Assembly (NCBI GenBank): GCA_020637055.1
Contig: JACJWR010000002.1
Coordinates: forward strand, 682,001-746,000
From: Actinomycetota bacterium
Lineage (GTDB): Bacteria; Actinomycetota; Actinomycetes; S36-B12; UBA10799
Direction: 5' to 3'
Length of the DNA stretch: 64,000 bases
Shown: positions 36,792-45,920 of the stretch, in pieces
How the letters are laid out: the number at the start of each line of letters is the position of its first letter
How positions within the stretch are numbered: the stretch's first letter is position 1
Made by a program: the position numbers and the translations under genes
The notes under the pieces: model-generated
The model's database searches: none
What the model was told of the DNA's origin: nothing
What the model saw: the letters and a program-made list of their open reading frames with translations, nothing else

Positions 36792-38299
36792 GTTCCCACT
36801 CACTGCCGACTGTGGCACCCGGTGCTCCCGCCTCGATGCTGTCGCCCGACCGGCGCCTGCGGGATTGCGAACACCTGGCCGAACACGTTGTCGATGTGGT
36901 CGTCATCGGAGGCGGCATCACAGGCGCCGGGGTGGCGCTCGATGCCGCCACCCGCGGACTCGACGTGGCGCTGGTCGAGGCGAACGACCTCGCCTACGGG
37001 ACCAGCCGATGGTCGTCCAAACTTGTCCACGGCGGTTTGCGCTACCTGGCCAGCGGGCAGGTCGGGGTCGCCTGGGAGTCGGCCGTCGAGCGGGAGCGCC
37101 TGATGTCGGCGATCGCTCCGCACCTGACCCACCCGTTGGCCCAGGTGTTGCCCTACGGAGATCGGTTCGAACGACGCCTCGTGGCCGTCGGGCTGCGAGC
37201 CGCCGACGCGATGCGCCGAGCCACCGGCAGCCACCTCGCCCCGCCGCGAGGCCTCGATACCCGCGAAGCATTGAATCTGGTGCCGGGCATGCGGCAGGAC
37301 GTTGCCGGGGCGGCCCTCTCGTGGGATGGCCAGTTGGTCGACGACGCCCGCCTCGTGGTGGCTGTGGCCCGGACCGCCGCCGCCTACGGCGCGCACATCC
37401 TCACCCACACCCGGGTGATCGACGTTGTGGCCGACGGCGTGACGGTCGTCGACACGCTCACCGGCGAATCCTGGCTGCTGCGCGCACAACGAGTGGTCAA
37501 CGCCACCGGCGCCTGGGCCTCCGGACTCGACGACCGCGTGCGCTTGGTCCGATCCCGAGGCACCCACCTGGTGGTGTCCGCGGAGTCGCTGGGCCATCCG
37601 ACCGCGGCGCTCGCCGTTCCCGTACCGGGATCACACTCGCGGTTCGTCTTCGCATTGCCGGAACCCGACGGCCTGGTGTTCATCGGCCTGACCGACGTCG
37701 AGAGCGACGACGATATCGATCACCCCCGGGCCGACGAGGAAGAGGTCGACTTCCTGCTGGACACCATCAACACCGGTCTGGCCCGGCCCCTGGGCCGCGA
37801 TGACATCCTGAGCACCTTCTCGGGCTACCGACCGCTACTGGCACCGGCCGGCGAGTCGGGCACGAGCGCCGACCTTTCCCGGCGCCACGCAGTCCTCGAC
37901 GGGCACCCGATCAGTGTTGTGGGCGGGAAACTGACCACCTACCGGCGCATGGCGTCCGACGTGGTGGATCTGCTGACGGATCGCGAGTGCCGCACCCGAA
38001 GGTTGCCGCTGGTGGGCGCCGCACCGTGGCAGGACGGCGCGGATCGGCTGCGCACGAGGTTCGGAGCCGAGGCGGATCTGGTGGCGTCGCTCGCCGAGGG
38101 CGACAACTCCTTGCTGCAACCCATCGCGAACACCCCGGTGTTGCCGGTCGAACTCCTATGGGCCCGGCTGGCCGAGGGGGCGGTGACGGAGTCGGATGTC
38201 CTGGATCGTCGACTCCGACTGGACCTCATGCCCCGGTGGCGCCGACAGGTCGCCGAGGCCGGGATCGACCTGGAGATTCGACTGCTTCCGAACGCCTAG
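36788..38299 (+). CDS. glpD: Glycerol-3-phosphate dehydrogenase, FAD-dependent
   Basis: 503 residues. Oxidises glycerol-3-phosphate to DHAP at the membrane and feeds electrons to the quinone pool. FAD-binding VVVIGGGITGAGVALDAATRG near residue 38-58, then GTSRWSSKLVHGGLRYL, the substrate region and the late FAD block VVGGKLTTYRRMA. A C-terminal helical domain follows. The ATG overlaps the tetR stop by four bases. DHAP production fits the neighbouring AGPS-like enzyme, whose known relatives use acyl-DHAP. Confidence 0.93.
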   Translation: MSSHSLPTVAPGAPASMLSPDRRLRDCEHLAEHVVDVVVIGGGITGAGVALDAATRGLDVALVEANDLAYGTSRWSSKLVHGGLRYLASGQVGVAWESAVERERLMSAIAPHLTHPLAQVLPYGDRFERRLVAVGLRAADAMRRATGSHLAPPRGLDTREALNLVPGMRQDVAGAALSWDGQLVDDARLVVAVARTAAAYGAHILTHTRVIDVVADGVTVVDTLTGESWLLRAQRVVNATGAWASGLDDRVRLVRSRGTHLVVSAESLGHPTAALAVPVPGSHSRFVFALPEPDGLVFIGLTDVESDDDIDHPRADEEEVDFLLDTINTGLARPLGRDDILSTFSGYRPLLAPAGESGTSADLSRRHAVLDGHPISVVGGKLTTYRRMASDVVDLLTDRECRTRRLPLVGAAPWQDGADRLRTRFGAEADLVASLAEGDNSLLQPIANTPVLPVELLWARLAEGAVTESDVLDRRLRLDLMPRWRRQVAEAGIDLEIRLLPNA

Positions 38300-38363
38300 T
38301 CCCTCGTCATACGACTTCCCGGATTCCGGCCGGAGTCGGTCGGCGGCCGGTCCGGGCAGGTCC

Positions 38364-38369
38364 TAGACT
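38364..38369 (+). promoter_or_regulatory. Candidate -10 TAGACT for azlCD
   Basis: Ends nine bases before the GTG at 38379, giving at most a two-base leader. Confidence 0.4.
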
Positions 38370-38378
38370 CACGGCATC

Positions 38379-39086
38379 GTGGCTACCTCATCGGCGACCG
38401 GCGCCTGGGCCGAGCGCCGTCGCCGAATCGTCCGCGATGCCGTGGGCATCGGACTGGCGGTGGGCATGTTCGGGCTGTCGTTCGGAGCCCTGGCCGTCGC
38501 CAGCGGGCTGACGACTGCTCAGGCCATGGTGCTGTCGGCCGTCATGTTCACCGGCGGATCGCAATTCGCCTTCATCGGCGTGATCGGGGCCGGTGGCGCA
38601 GGCGTCGCCGCAGCTGCCGCCGCACTCCTCCTGGGGGCGCGCAACACGTTCTACGGCGTTGCGCTGTCTCCGTTGGTTCCGAGCAGCGGTCTCCGCCGGG
38701 TCACCACCGCGCAGTTGACGATCGACGAGTCCACCGCCATGGCACTCGCCCACCAGGACGCCGGGGAACCGAGGGCCGCACGAACCGCGTTCTGGGCAAC
38801 GGGTATCGCCGTGTATGTGGGGTGGAACCTTGCGACCCTGGCCGGCGCCCTGGGTGCGTCCTGGCTGGGTGACCCCGCCGACTGGGGACTCGACGCGATG
38901 GCGCCGGCTGCCTTTCTCGCTCTGCTCTGGCCGCGACTGCGCGATCGGGAGACGGTGGCAGTCGCCCTCGCAGCGGTGGCGGTGGCGCTGCTTGCCACCA
39001 TGGTGGCGCCGCCGGGTGTTCCGGTGCTGCTCGGTGGTGCCGTTGCTGTCGTCGTCGCCCTGGCAACGGATCGGACGCACCGATGA
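38379..39086 (+). CDS. azlC: AzlC-family branched-chain amino acid exporter subunit
   Basis: 235 residues, large subunit of the AzlCD/BrnFE exporter. The family block GLSFGALAVASGLTTAQAM-VLSAVMFTGGSQFA is clear, with the LLLGARNTFYGVAL and DESTAMALAH segments and about seven membrane helices. Exports branched-chain amino acids or methionine in characterised relatives. Start GTG just after a TAGACT -10. Overlaps azlD by four bases. Confidence 0.9.
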   Translation: MATSSATGAWAERRRRIVRDAVGIGLAVGMFGLSFGALAVASGLTTAQAMVLSAVMFTGGSQFAFIGVIGAGGAGVAAAAAALLLGARNTFYGVALSPLVPSSGLRRVTTAQLTIDESTAMALAHQDAGEPRAARTAFWATGIAVYVGWNLATLAGALGASWLGDPADWGLDAMAPAAFLALLWPRLRDRETVAVALAAVAVALLATMVAPPGVPVLLGGAVAVVVALATDRTHR

Positions 39087-39388
39087 TGTGGTTCGTCGTT
39101 GTCGCCACCTCACTGGCGGCCTGGCTGCAGAAGTACCTCGGCCATTTGGTGCCGGAGAGTTTCGTCAACCATCCGCGGGTGCAGCGAGCCACCTTGCTGC
39201 TGCCCGTCGGCCTGCTCGCCGCACTTATCGCTGTCTCCACCTTCACCGAGTCCGGTCGGGTCAGTTTCGACGCCCGGATCGCGGGACTCGCGGCGGCCTT
39301 CGTGGCCCTGCTGCTCCGGGCGCCGTTCCTGGTGGTGCTCGCTGTTGCCGCAGTCGTCGCAGCGGGGGTGCGCGCCTTCACCGGATGA
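39083..39388 (+). CDS. azlD: AzlD-family small subunit
   Basis: 101 residues with about three or four membrane helices; partner of AzlC. The block ATSLAAWLQKYLGHLVPESF and the LLRAPFLVVLAVAAVVAAGVR ending are typical. Starts ATGATG with the azlC stop overlapping. The following 117 bases up to the MFS gene show no clear hairpin. Confidence 0.88.
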   Translation: MMWFVVVATSLAAWLQKYLGHLVPESFVNHPRVQRATLLLPVGLLAALIAVSTFTESGRVSFDARIAGLAAAFVALLLRAPFLVVLAVAAVVAAGVRAFTG

Positions 39389-39505
39389 ACTCGCACGGCG
39401 GAGCACCCCTACTGAGTCAGGGCGCATCGAACAACCGGTGAACCCTGCACGTCCGCTGGGCAACGGGTCTCGACTATCGGCCGCAGACTCACTTGAGTAG
39501 GGATC

Positions 39506-40915
39506 GTGACAACGACCGGGTCCCCCATGCCGCTAGGGAAGGCGTTGGACGGCGCGCGCTTCTCCCGGCTGCACCGGAAGTTCTGGCTGCTCGCAGCGCT
39601 CGGAATCATGCTCGACGGATTCGACTTCTTCATCATCGGCGTGGCCAACCCCCTGATCGCGCAGGAATTCGACGCGACCGCGTGGCAAACCGGCCTCGTG
39701 TCCAGCGCCGCCATCGTCGGGGCGATATTCGGAGCCGCGTTCCTCGGTCCACTCGGTGACAAACTCGGCCGTCGTCGCATCTTCCACTACGACTTGGTGA
39801 TGTTCGCCGTGTTCTCGATCGGTTGCATGGTGGCGTGGGACCTCTGGTCGCTCATCGGCTTCCGATTCCTCCTGGGCATCGCGATCGGCCTCGACTACCC
39901 CATCGCCGCGTCCTACCTGGCCGAGATCCTGCCGGCGAAGAACAGAGGACGGTGGTTGGTGTCCGCCTTCGCGCTGCAGGCGGTCGGCATGCTGCTGGGG
40001 GCACTGGTCGGGGTGGTGGTGCTGCTGGTCCTGCCGGACGTCTCCTCGTGGCGATGGATGCTCGGATTCGGCGTGATCCCCGCACTGATCATCGTCTGGC
40101 TCCGCCGGTCGACGCCGGAGAGTCCGCGTTGGTTGGCCCAGAACGGTCAGGAAGCGCAAGCCTGCGAGATCGCCAGCGCTTTGGCTGCGCGGCCGGTCGT
40201 CGTGACGCCGGCGGATACTGCCCGACGCGAGGAACAGGCACCCGGCATCAAGGCGCTGGTGCAGCCGCAACTGTTCGCCAAGGGGATGCGTAGACGAACA
40301 GTCTTCACCGCCGTCCCTTGGTTCCTCATGGACATCGCCACCTACGGCGTGGGCATCTTCACGCCCACGCTCCTTGCCGCATTCGCCCTGACCGGGGCGA
40401 ATTCGACCTTCCTGGCCGACGACATCGCCGCGACGGAGGGTACGGCGGTGCTCGACATCTTCCTCGTGCTCGGTTTCATCACGGCCATCCTCACGGTGGA
40501 GCGCCTCGGGCGGATCCGACTCCAGATCGTCGGTTTCGCGGCCATGGCCATCGGCCTGGTGGTCCTCGGGACGGCCGCGATGCTGCCGGGAGGCGGCGAC
40601 GACCACCTGTGGTTGGTCTTCCTCGGCTTCGCCCTGTTCAACTTCTTCATGAACGCCGGTCCCAACGCCACGACGTATGCCTTGCCGGCCGAGGTGTTTC
40701 CGTCGGAGGTGCGCGCTGCCGGGCACGGCTTCGCGGCCGGCGCCGCAAAATTGGGAGCCGCGATCGGAGTGTTCTTCTTCCCGATCGTCCTGAAAGACAT
40801 CGGCGAGGGGCCGCTACTGTTCGGGCTGGCCGTCACCTGCCTCGTGGCCCTCGCCATCACCGCCGCCCTGCGCATCGAACCCCGAGGACGGAGCCTGGAC
40901 GATCTGGCCGGCTAG
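39506..40915 (+). CDS. MFS transporter, sugar/metabolite:H+ symporter type
   Basis: 469 residues with 12 predicted membrane helices. The MFS loop motif GPLGDKLGRRR follows helix 2, LDGFDFFIIGVANPLI in helix 1 and the RFLLGIAIGLDYPIAASYLAE block in helix 4 resemble the phosphate/sugar and aromatic-acid symporter groups, as does PAEVFPSEVRAAGHG. Substrate unknown. GTG start with a weak GGGATC upstream. The last codons and stop are part of a 25-bp perfect tandem duplication (40901-40950). Confidence 0.85.
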   Translation: MTTTGSPMPLGKALDGARFSRLHRKFWLLAALGIMLDGFDFFIIGVANPLIAQEFDATAWQTGLVSSAAIVGAIFGAAFLGPLGDKLGRRRIFHYDLVMFAVFSIGCMVAWDLWSLIGFRFLLGIAIGLDYPIAASYLAEILPAKNRGRWLVSAFALQAVGMLLGALVGVVVLLVLPDVSSWRWMLGFGVIPALIIVWLRRSTPESPRWLAQNGQEAQACEIASALAARPVVVTPADTARREEQAPGIKALVQPQLFAKGMRRRTVFTAVPWFLMDIATYGVGIFTPTLLAAFALTGANSTFLADDIAATEGTAVLDIFLVLGFITAILTVERLGRIRLQIVGFAAMAIGLVVLGTAAMLPGGGDDHLWLVFLGFALFNFFMNAGPNATTYALPAEVFPSEVRAAGHGFAAGAAKLGAAIGVFFFPIVLKDIGEGPLLFGLAVTCLVALAITAALRIEPRGRSLDDLAG

Positions 40916-40950
40916 CACGAATCGAGATCTGGCCGGCTAGCACGAATCGA
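40901..40950 (+). repeat. 25-bp perfect tandem duplication over the MFS stop codon
   Basis: The 25-base unit at 40901-40925 (begins GATCTGGCCGGCTAG, ends CGAATCGA) is repeated exactly at 40926-40950. The first copy encodes Asp-Leu-Ala-Gly-stop; the second is non-coding. Exact identity suggests a recent slippage event. Confidence 0.95.
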
Positions 40951-40974
40951 ATCGTCAGCCCAGTCGATCGGCGG

Positions 40975-41451
40975 CTACTCGGGTGGTTTGAGTCGGGCCG
41001 GTGGGGTCGGCGGCGCGTCTCCTGCCTCCAACGCGACCGCGTAGCGCATGGCCGCTCGCGCCCGAGGTCGATCCCGGCCGGCGTCGTAGGCCAGCGACAA
41101 ACGGAACCATGCGGCCGGATCCCGCGGCGAGTCAGCAACGCATGAATGGGCCGCGGCGAACTCCTCAGCGGCCGCCGCCGGCTGCACCCGTCCGCCCGGG
41201 GTGCGCGGCAGTTCCGGCGGCAGCATCGACTCGGCCGCGAGTCGATCGGCCAACCGCTGCACCGAGCTGGCGAAGCGCAGTTCCCGCCACACCAGCCAGA
41301 AGCCGATCAACGGCAGCACCATCACTGCCATCCCCAGCACCAGGGTGACCGTGGATCCGGCCGTGGCGAAACGCCATCCTTGCCACAGCATCAACGCCAT
41401 GTAGGCCGCAGCACCGACTGCCACCAGGTAGGCGGCGACCCTCGGATTCAC
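40975..41451 (-). CDS. Conserved membrane protein with TPR-like tail, function unknown
   Basis: 158 residues: two membrane helices (about 7-27 and 35-57), a coiled region and a C-terminal helix pair (DPAAWFRLSLAYDAGRDRPRARAAMRYAVALE) resembling a tetratricopeptide repeat, then a Pro-rich tail. Same position as Rv2772c next to dapB in M. tuberculosis. It starts five bases after the dapB stop, so it is the last gene of that operon. No function is known. Confidence 0.8.
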   Translation of the reverse strand: MNPRVAAYLVAVGAAAYMALMLWQGWRFATAGSTVTLVLGMAVMVLPLIGFWLVWRELRFASSVQRLADRLAAESMLPPELPRTPGGRVQPAAAAEEFAAAHSCVADSPRDPAAWFRLSLAYDAGRDRPRARAAMRYAVALEAGDAPPTPPARLKPPE

Positions 41452-41456
41452 GGGAG

Positions 41457-42188
41457 TTAGATTCCCAGCAAAGACTCGATGCCCAGAGTCAAACCCGGCA
41501 ACTCGGGCACCCGTCGGACGGCCAAGACCACTCCGGGCATGAACGACACCCGATCCAACGAGTCGTGGCGGATGCTCAATGTCTCTCCGGTGGATCCCAG
41601 CAGGACTTCCTGGTGCGCCACCAAGCCCCGCAGCCGCACCGAGTGCACCGGCACGTCGTCCACCGAGGCACCTCGAGCCCCCGGCAACCCGGAGGTGGTG
41701 GCGTCCGGCGCTTTGCGACCCTGCCTGGCCTCCGCGATCCGGCGGGCGGTGACGGTGGCCGTGCCGCTGGGGGCGTCCACCTTGTCCGGATGGTGCAGTT
41801 CGATGACTTCCACCGACTCGAAATGGGGTGCCGCGAGTTCGGCGAACCGCATCATCAACACTGCGCCGATGCCGAAGTTCGCCGCGATCAGCACGCCGAC
41901 GTCGGGTGCCGATGCGAGAAGGTCCCGTACGGTGTCGGTCCTGGCGTCGTCGAACCCGGTGGTGCCCACGACGGCGTGGATGCCGTGGTCGATCGCGAAC
42001 TTCAACGTCGCCATCACCGCATCGGGTGTGGTGAAGTCGACCAACACCTCGGCCGACGACTCCACCAATTCGTCAAGCGAGTCCCCGGCATCGACTGCGG
42101 CCACCAATTCCAGACCATCCGCGTCGGCGATTGCCCGGCACGTCTCGCTACCCATCCGCCCTCGGGCACCAACCACAGCCACCTTCAT
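41457..42188 (-). CDS. dapB: 4-hydroxy-tetrahydrodipicolinate reductase
   Basis: 243 residues. Second enzyme of the diaminopimelate branch, NAD(P)H dependent. N-terminal VVGARGRMGSE, VGTTGFDD, and the catalytic block ELHHPDKVDAPSGTA with His and Lys. The ATG overlaps the M16 peptidase stop (ATGA). dapA is about 9 kb away on the same strand, separated by the accessory block. Confidence 0.96.
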   Translation of the reverse strand: MKVAVVGARGRMGSETCRAIADADGLELVAAVDAGDSLDELVESSAEVLVDFTTPDAVMATLKFAIDHGIHAVVGTTGFDDARTDTVRDLLASAPDVGVLIAANFGIGAVLMMRFAELAAPHFESVEVIELHHPDKVDAPSGTATVTARRIAEARQGRKAPDATTSGLPGARGASVDDVPVHSVRLRGLVAHQEVLLGSTGETLSIRHDSLDRVSFMPGVVLAVRRVPELPGLTLGIESLLGI

Positions 42189-43522
42189 TGCGATCCTCCC
42201 ATCGACTCCGGTCCAACCAAGGCCACCGAGCTCGGCGACGCCGCCAGGTACTCCGCCACCGCGGCGACGTCATCAGAGGTCACTGCGTCGATGTGCGCCA
42301 GCGACTCCGACAACCCCGCGAGACGGCCCGTGATGACCTCCGACTCGGCCAACGCGACCATCCGGTTGCTGCTCTCCTCACGCCCGAGCACCAACGCCCC
42401 GCGCAACTGACCCTTGCCGCGCTCGAGTTCCTGTGCGTCGAAGCCGGTGCGTTCGACCGTCCGGAGAACGTCCTGGATCACCTCGAGCGTTTCCGCGCTC
42501 CGAGTGGGCGACGTTCCCGCGTAGACGCCGAACGCTCCGGCATCGGAGTACATGGACGTGAACGACTGCACCGAATAGGCCAGACCCCGCTCCTCGCGAA
42601 CCTCCTGGAACAGGCGACTCGACATGCCCCCGCCGATAGCGGCGTTGTAGACCGCAAGTGCGAACCTGCGCGGATCCATCCGGCTGACCGCGGCCGAACC
42701 CACCACCAGGTTCACCTGCTCAGTCGGTCGCACGCGAGCGGTCGACGCCGGCCTCGTCGGCGATGCGGACTCGGCGCCCGCCGACCCCCGGCGCGGCAAC
42801 GGCTCGGCCCGGCGGAGTTCGGCCGCCCGTCCGAGTGCTGCCTCGGCGGCAGCCACCACTTCGCCGTGGCGGACATGACCGGCGGCGACCAGACTCAAGT
42901 GGTCGACCGCGTACCAGTGCCGGTAGTGCTCCCGGATCGCCGCCTCGGTCATCTCCGCGATGCCGGTCTGACTCCCGATCACGGGCAATGCGAGAGCCGA
43001 AGTCGCGAAGACCTGCCCGCCGAAAAGTTCCTGCGCCACGCCTGCCGGATCATCCTCGTGCATGGCGATCTCCTCGAGCACGACGCCGCGCTCGGATTCG
43101 ATTTCACTGCTCGCCAGAGTGGCGGAGTTGACCATGTCGAGTAGGACATCGACGGCGAGAGCGACATCGCGATCGAGCACCCGGGCGTAGAAGCAGGTGT
43201 ACTCCTTGCCCGTGAAGGCGTTGAGATCGCCGCCGACGGCTTCGATGGCTGCCGAGATCTCCAGCGCCGTCCGTCGCGCCGTCCCCTTGAACAACAAGTG
43301 CTCCAGGAAGTGGCTGGCCCCGTGGGCACCCTCGCCCTCATCACGGGAACCCACCGGCACGACCACCCCGACGGTGACCGAGCGCCCGACCCGGGACTCC
43401 TCGGTGAGCACCCGAAGCCCGGAGCGCGTGACCGAGCGCTCGATCACACCGCCGTCCGGGTCGTCGAGCAGAACCAGGACTTCCCCCGGAGACTGATCCC
43501 CGGGGGAAGGCAGTTCGATCAC
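42185..43522 (-). CDS. M16-family zinc peptidase
   Basis: 445 residues. Processing-protease-type insulinase. The inverted zinc motif HFLEH is at 71-75 with the distal Glu in ERGVVLEEIAMHEDDP near 150. The C-terminal lobe has the RGLAYSVQSF block. The GTG start directly abuts the pnp stop (no gap), and the end overlaps dapB. Conserved between pnp and dapB across actinobacteria; physiological substrate unknown. Confidence 0.93.
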   Translation of the reverse strand: MIELPSPGDQSPGEVLVLLDDPDGGVIERSVTRSGLRVLTEESRVGRSVTVGVVVPVGSRDEGEGAHGASHFLEHLLFKGTARRTALEISAAIEAVGGDLNAFTGKEYTCFYARVLDRDVALAVDVLLDMVNSATLASSEIESERGVVLEEIAMHEDDPAGVAQELFGGQVFATSALALPVIGSQTGIAEMTEAAIREHYRHWYAVDHLSLVAAGHVRHGEVVAAAEAALGRAAELRRAEPLPRRGSAGAESASPTRPASTARVRPTEQVNLVVGSAAVSRMDPRRFALAVYNAAIGGGMSSRLFQEVREERGLAYSVQSFTSMYSDAGAFGVYAGTSPTRSAETLEVIQDVLRTVERTGFDAQELERGKGQLRGALVLGREESSNRMVALAESEVITGRLAGLSESLAHIDAVTSDDVAAVAEYLAASPSSVALVGPESMGGSQ

Positions 43523-45727
43523 TCAGCCCTCGTTGGCCGCGGCGTCGTCTTCCAGCACCGGCGTCAGACTCAACTTGCCGCGCTGGTCCACTTCCTTGAT
43601 CTCGACCTGAACTTTCTGGCCGACACTCAACACGTCCTCCACGGCATCGATCCGCTTGGATCCGGGGACCAGCTTCTTCACCTCGGAGATGTGCAGCAGT
43701 CCATCCCGACCCGGCACCAGCGAAATGAAGGCTCCGAAGTTGGTGATCTTGACGACCGTGCCGAGGTAGCGGTCGCCGACGTTGGGCAACGTGGGGTTGG
43801 CGATCGCATTGATCTGATCACGCGCCGCTTCCGCAGCCGGCCCGTTGGTGGCGCCGATGAAGATCGTGCCGTCGTCCTCGATGGCGATGTCGGCGCCGGT
43901 GTCTTCCTGGATCTGGTTGATGATCTTGCCCTTCGGGCCGATCACCTCGCCGATCTTGTCCACCGGGATCGTGATCCGGATGATCCGCGGAGCGAGTTCG
44001 TTGATCTCGTCGGGGGCATCGATCGCTTCCAGCATGACGTCGAGCACGGCGAGGCGGGCATCCCGCGCCTGCTGCAGCGCCGAGGCAAGCACCGAGGCAG
44101 GGATGCCGTCGAGTTTGGTGTCCAATTGCAGCGCAGTCACGAAGTTCTTCGTACCGGCCACCTTGAAGTCCATGTCCCCGTAGGCGTCCTCCGCTCCGAG
44201 GATGTCGGTGAGTGCCACGTAGCGGGTCTCACCCGCCACGTCGTCGGACACCAGACCCATCGCGATACCCGCGACCGGGGCACGCAGCGGCACGCCGGCA
44301 TTGAGCAACGACATCGTCGAAGCACACACCGAACCCATCGAGGTGGAGCCGTTGGACCCCAACGCCTCGGAGACCTGACGGATCGCGTACGGGAAGTCGT
44401 CGCGCTTGGGCAGCACCGGAACCAGCGCCCGTTCGGCCAGGGCCCCGTGGCCGATCTCGCGGCGCTTCGGAGAGCCGACCCGGCCGGTTTCACCGGTGGA
44501 GTAGGGCGGGAAGTTGTAGTTGTGCATGTAGCGCTTGCGCGTCGTCGGAGACAGGGTGTCGAGTTGCTGCTCCATCCGAAGCATGTTGAGCGTCGTCACA
44601 CCCAGGATCTGGGTCTCTCCGCGCTCGAACAGGGCGGAACCGTGCGCCCGCGGAATCACCTCAACCTCGGCGGACAGGGTCCGGATGTCGGTCACCCCGC
44701 GACCGTCGATCCGAACGTGATCGGTCAGGATGCGCTGGCGCACGAGCTTCTTGGTCAGTGCGTTGAGAGCCGCACCGAGCTCCTTCTCCCGACCCTCGAA
44801 GGACTCGCCGAGTTCGGTGAGGACCCGCTCCTTCACCACATCGGTGGCGGCCTGCCGCTCCAACTTGTCGGCGATCGTCAACGCGGTCGCCAACTCATCG
44901 GTCGCGACGTGCGCCACCGCGTCATAGGCATCGGGCTGGAACTCGGGGAACACCGGGTAGTCGCGGGTCGGCTTGGCCGCCACGGCCGCCAACTCCGACT
45001 GGGCCTCGCACAGGGTGCGGATGAACGGCTTGGCCGCCTCCAGTCCCTGGGCGACCACCTCTTCGGTCGGGGCCTGGGCGCCTCCGGCAACCAGATCGAC
45101 CGTCTCCTCCGTGGCTTCCGCCTCGACCATCATGATCGCGACATCGTCGCCGACCACTCGGCCGGCGACGACCATGTCGAACACGGCGCGCTCCAAGTCC
45201 GCGTGGCCGGGAAAGGCCACCCAGATCCCGTCGATCAAGGCCACCCGCACGGCCCCGATCGGGCCGGAGAAGGGCAAGCCGGACAATTGGGTCGACAGCG
45301 AGGCGGCGTTGATGGCCAGCACGTCGTAGAGGTGATCGGGGTTGAGTGACAGCACCGTCACGACGACCTGCACCTCGTTGCGCAGGCCCTTGACGAACGA
45401 TGGGCGCAGCGGGCGGTCGATCAGCCGGCAGGTGAGGATGGCGTCCTCACTCGGGCGTCCCTCCCGCCGGAAGAATGAGCCCGGGATGCGGCCGGCTGCG
45501 TACATCCGCTCTTCGACGTCGACCGTCAGCGGGAAGAAGTCGAAGTGCTCCTTCGGATGCTTGCTCGCCGTGGTGGCCGACAGCAGCATGGTGTCGTCAT
45601 CGAGATAGGCAACAGCCGATCCTGCTGCCTGCCTGGCCAACCGTCCGGTCTCGAAACGAATCTCTTTCGTGCCGAACGGGCCGTTGTCAAGAACTGCGGT
45701 GGAACTGCGGACTTCAGGACCCTCCAT
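43523..45727 (-). CDS. pnp: Polyribonucleotide nucleotidyltransferase (PNPase)
   Basis: 734 residues. Phosphorolytic 3'-5' exoribonuclease; in actinobacteria also polyadenylates RNA and makes ppGpp-related compounds in some species. Two RNase PH domains (FFPLTVDVEERMYAAGRIPGSFFRREGRPSE; RGETQILGVTTL), the ILGAEDAYGDMDFKVAGT block, then KH (EVIGPKGKIINQIQEDTGADIAIEDDG) and S1 (DRYLGTVVKITNFGAFISL) domains. AAGGAGG precedes the ATG. A leader hairpin lies upstream at 45800-45831. Confidence 0.97.
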   Translation of the reverse strand: MEGPEVRSSTAVLDNGPFGTKEIRFETGRLARQAAGSAVAYLDDDTMLLSATTASKHPKEHFDFFPLTVDVEERMYAAGRIPGSFFRREGRPSEDAILTCRLIDRPLRPSFVKGLRNEVQVVVTVLSLNPDHLYDVLAINAASLSTQLSGLPFSGPIGAVRVALIDGIWVAFPGHADLERAVFDMVVAGRVVGDDVAIMMVEAEATEETVDLVAGGAQAPTEEVVAQGLEAAKPFIRTLCEAQSELAAVAAKPTRDYPVFPEFQPDAYDAVAHVATDELATALTIADKLERQAATDVVKERVLTELGESFEGREKELGAALNALTKKLVRQRILTDHVRIDGRGVTDIRTLSAEVEVIPRAHGSALFERGETQILGVTTLNMLRMEQQLDTLSPTTRKRYMHNYNFPPYSTGETGRVGSPKRREIGHGALAERALVPVLPKRDDFPYAIRQVSEALGSNGSTSMGSVCASTMSLLNAGVPLRAPVAGIAMGLVSDDVAGETRYVALTDILGAEDAYGDMDFKVAGTKNFVTALQLDTKLDGIPASVLASALQQARDARLAVLDVMLEAIDAPDEINELAPRIIRITIPVDKIGEVIGPKGKIINQIQEDTGADIAIEDDGTIFIGATNGPAAEAARDQINAIANPTLPNVGDRYLGTVVKITNFGAFISLVPGRDGLLHISEVKKLVPGSKRIDAVEDVLSVGQKVQVEIKEVDQRGKLSLTPVLEDDAAANEG

Positions 45728-45799
45728 GGGTTCCTCCTTAGTGGTGTGCCCGGCCCGCCGATCGCGCCGCGAGATGTTGGTGCGGTCTTCGATCGAGGG

Positions 45800-45831
45800 C
45801 TTGTGAACCCGCGGTCAGGCGTGCTCACAAG
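45800..45831 (-). promoter_or_regulatory. Hairpin in the rpsO-pnp intergenic leader
   Basis: CTTGTGA (45800-45806) and TCACAAG (45825-45831), 18-base loop, with outer G-C pairs after a bulge, about 73 bases before the pnp start. In other bacteria a hairpin here is the RNase III/PNPase autoregulation site; equivalence is inferred. The rest of the 193-base gap shows nothing else. Confidence 0.4.
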
Positions 45832-45920
45832 GCCACCACCGAGGACCGTCCCAATCGTTCCCGCGCCTGGCCCGATGGCGGTGAGGCGAGAATGGTGAGT
45901 TAGGTCAGTGGCGGCGGGGG

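Noticed and set aside
39389..39505. Terminator or small gene between azlD and the MFS gene
   Set aside because: Only a 9-base palindrome CTGAGTCAG; no stem of useful length and no frame with a ribosome-binding site.
43298..45349. 683-codon plus-strand open frame opposite pnp
   Set aside because: Antisense to a complete, well-conserved PNPase. Its translation is Arg/His/Gly-rich with no domain, as expected from high-GC third-position bias.
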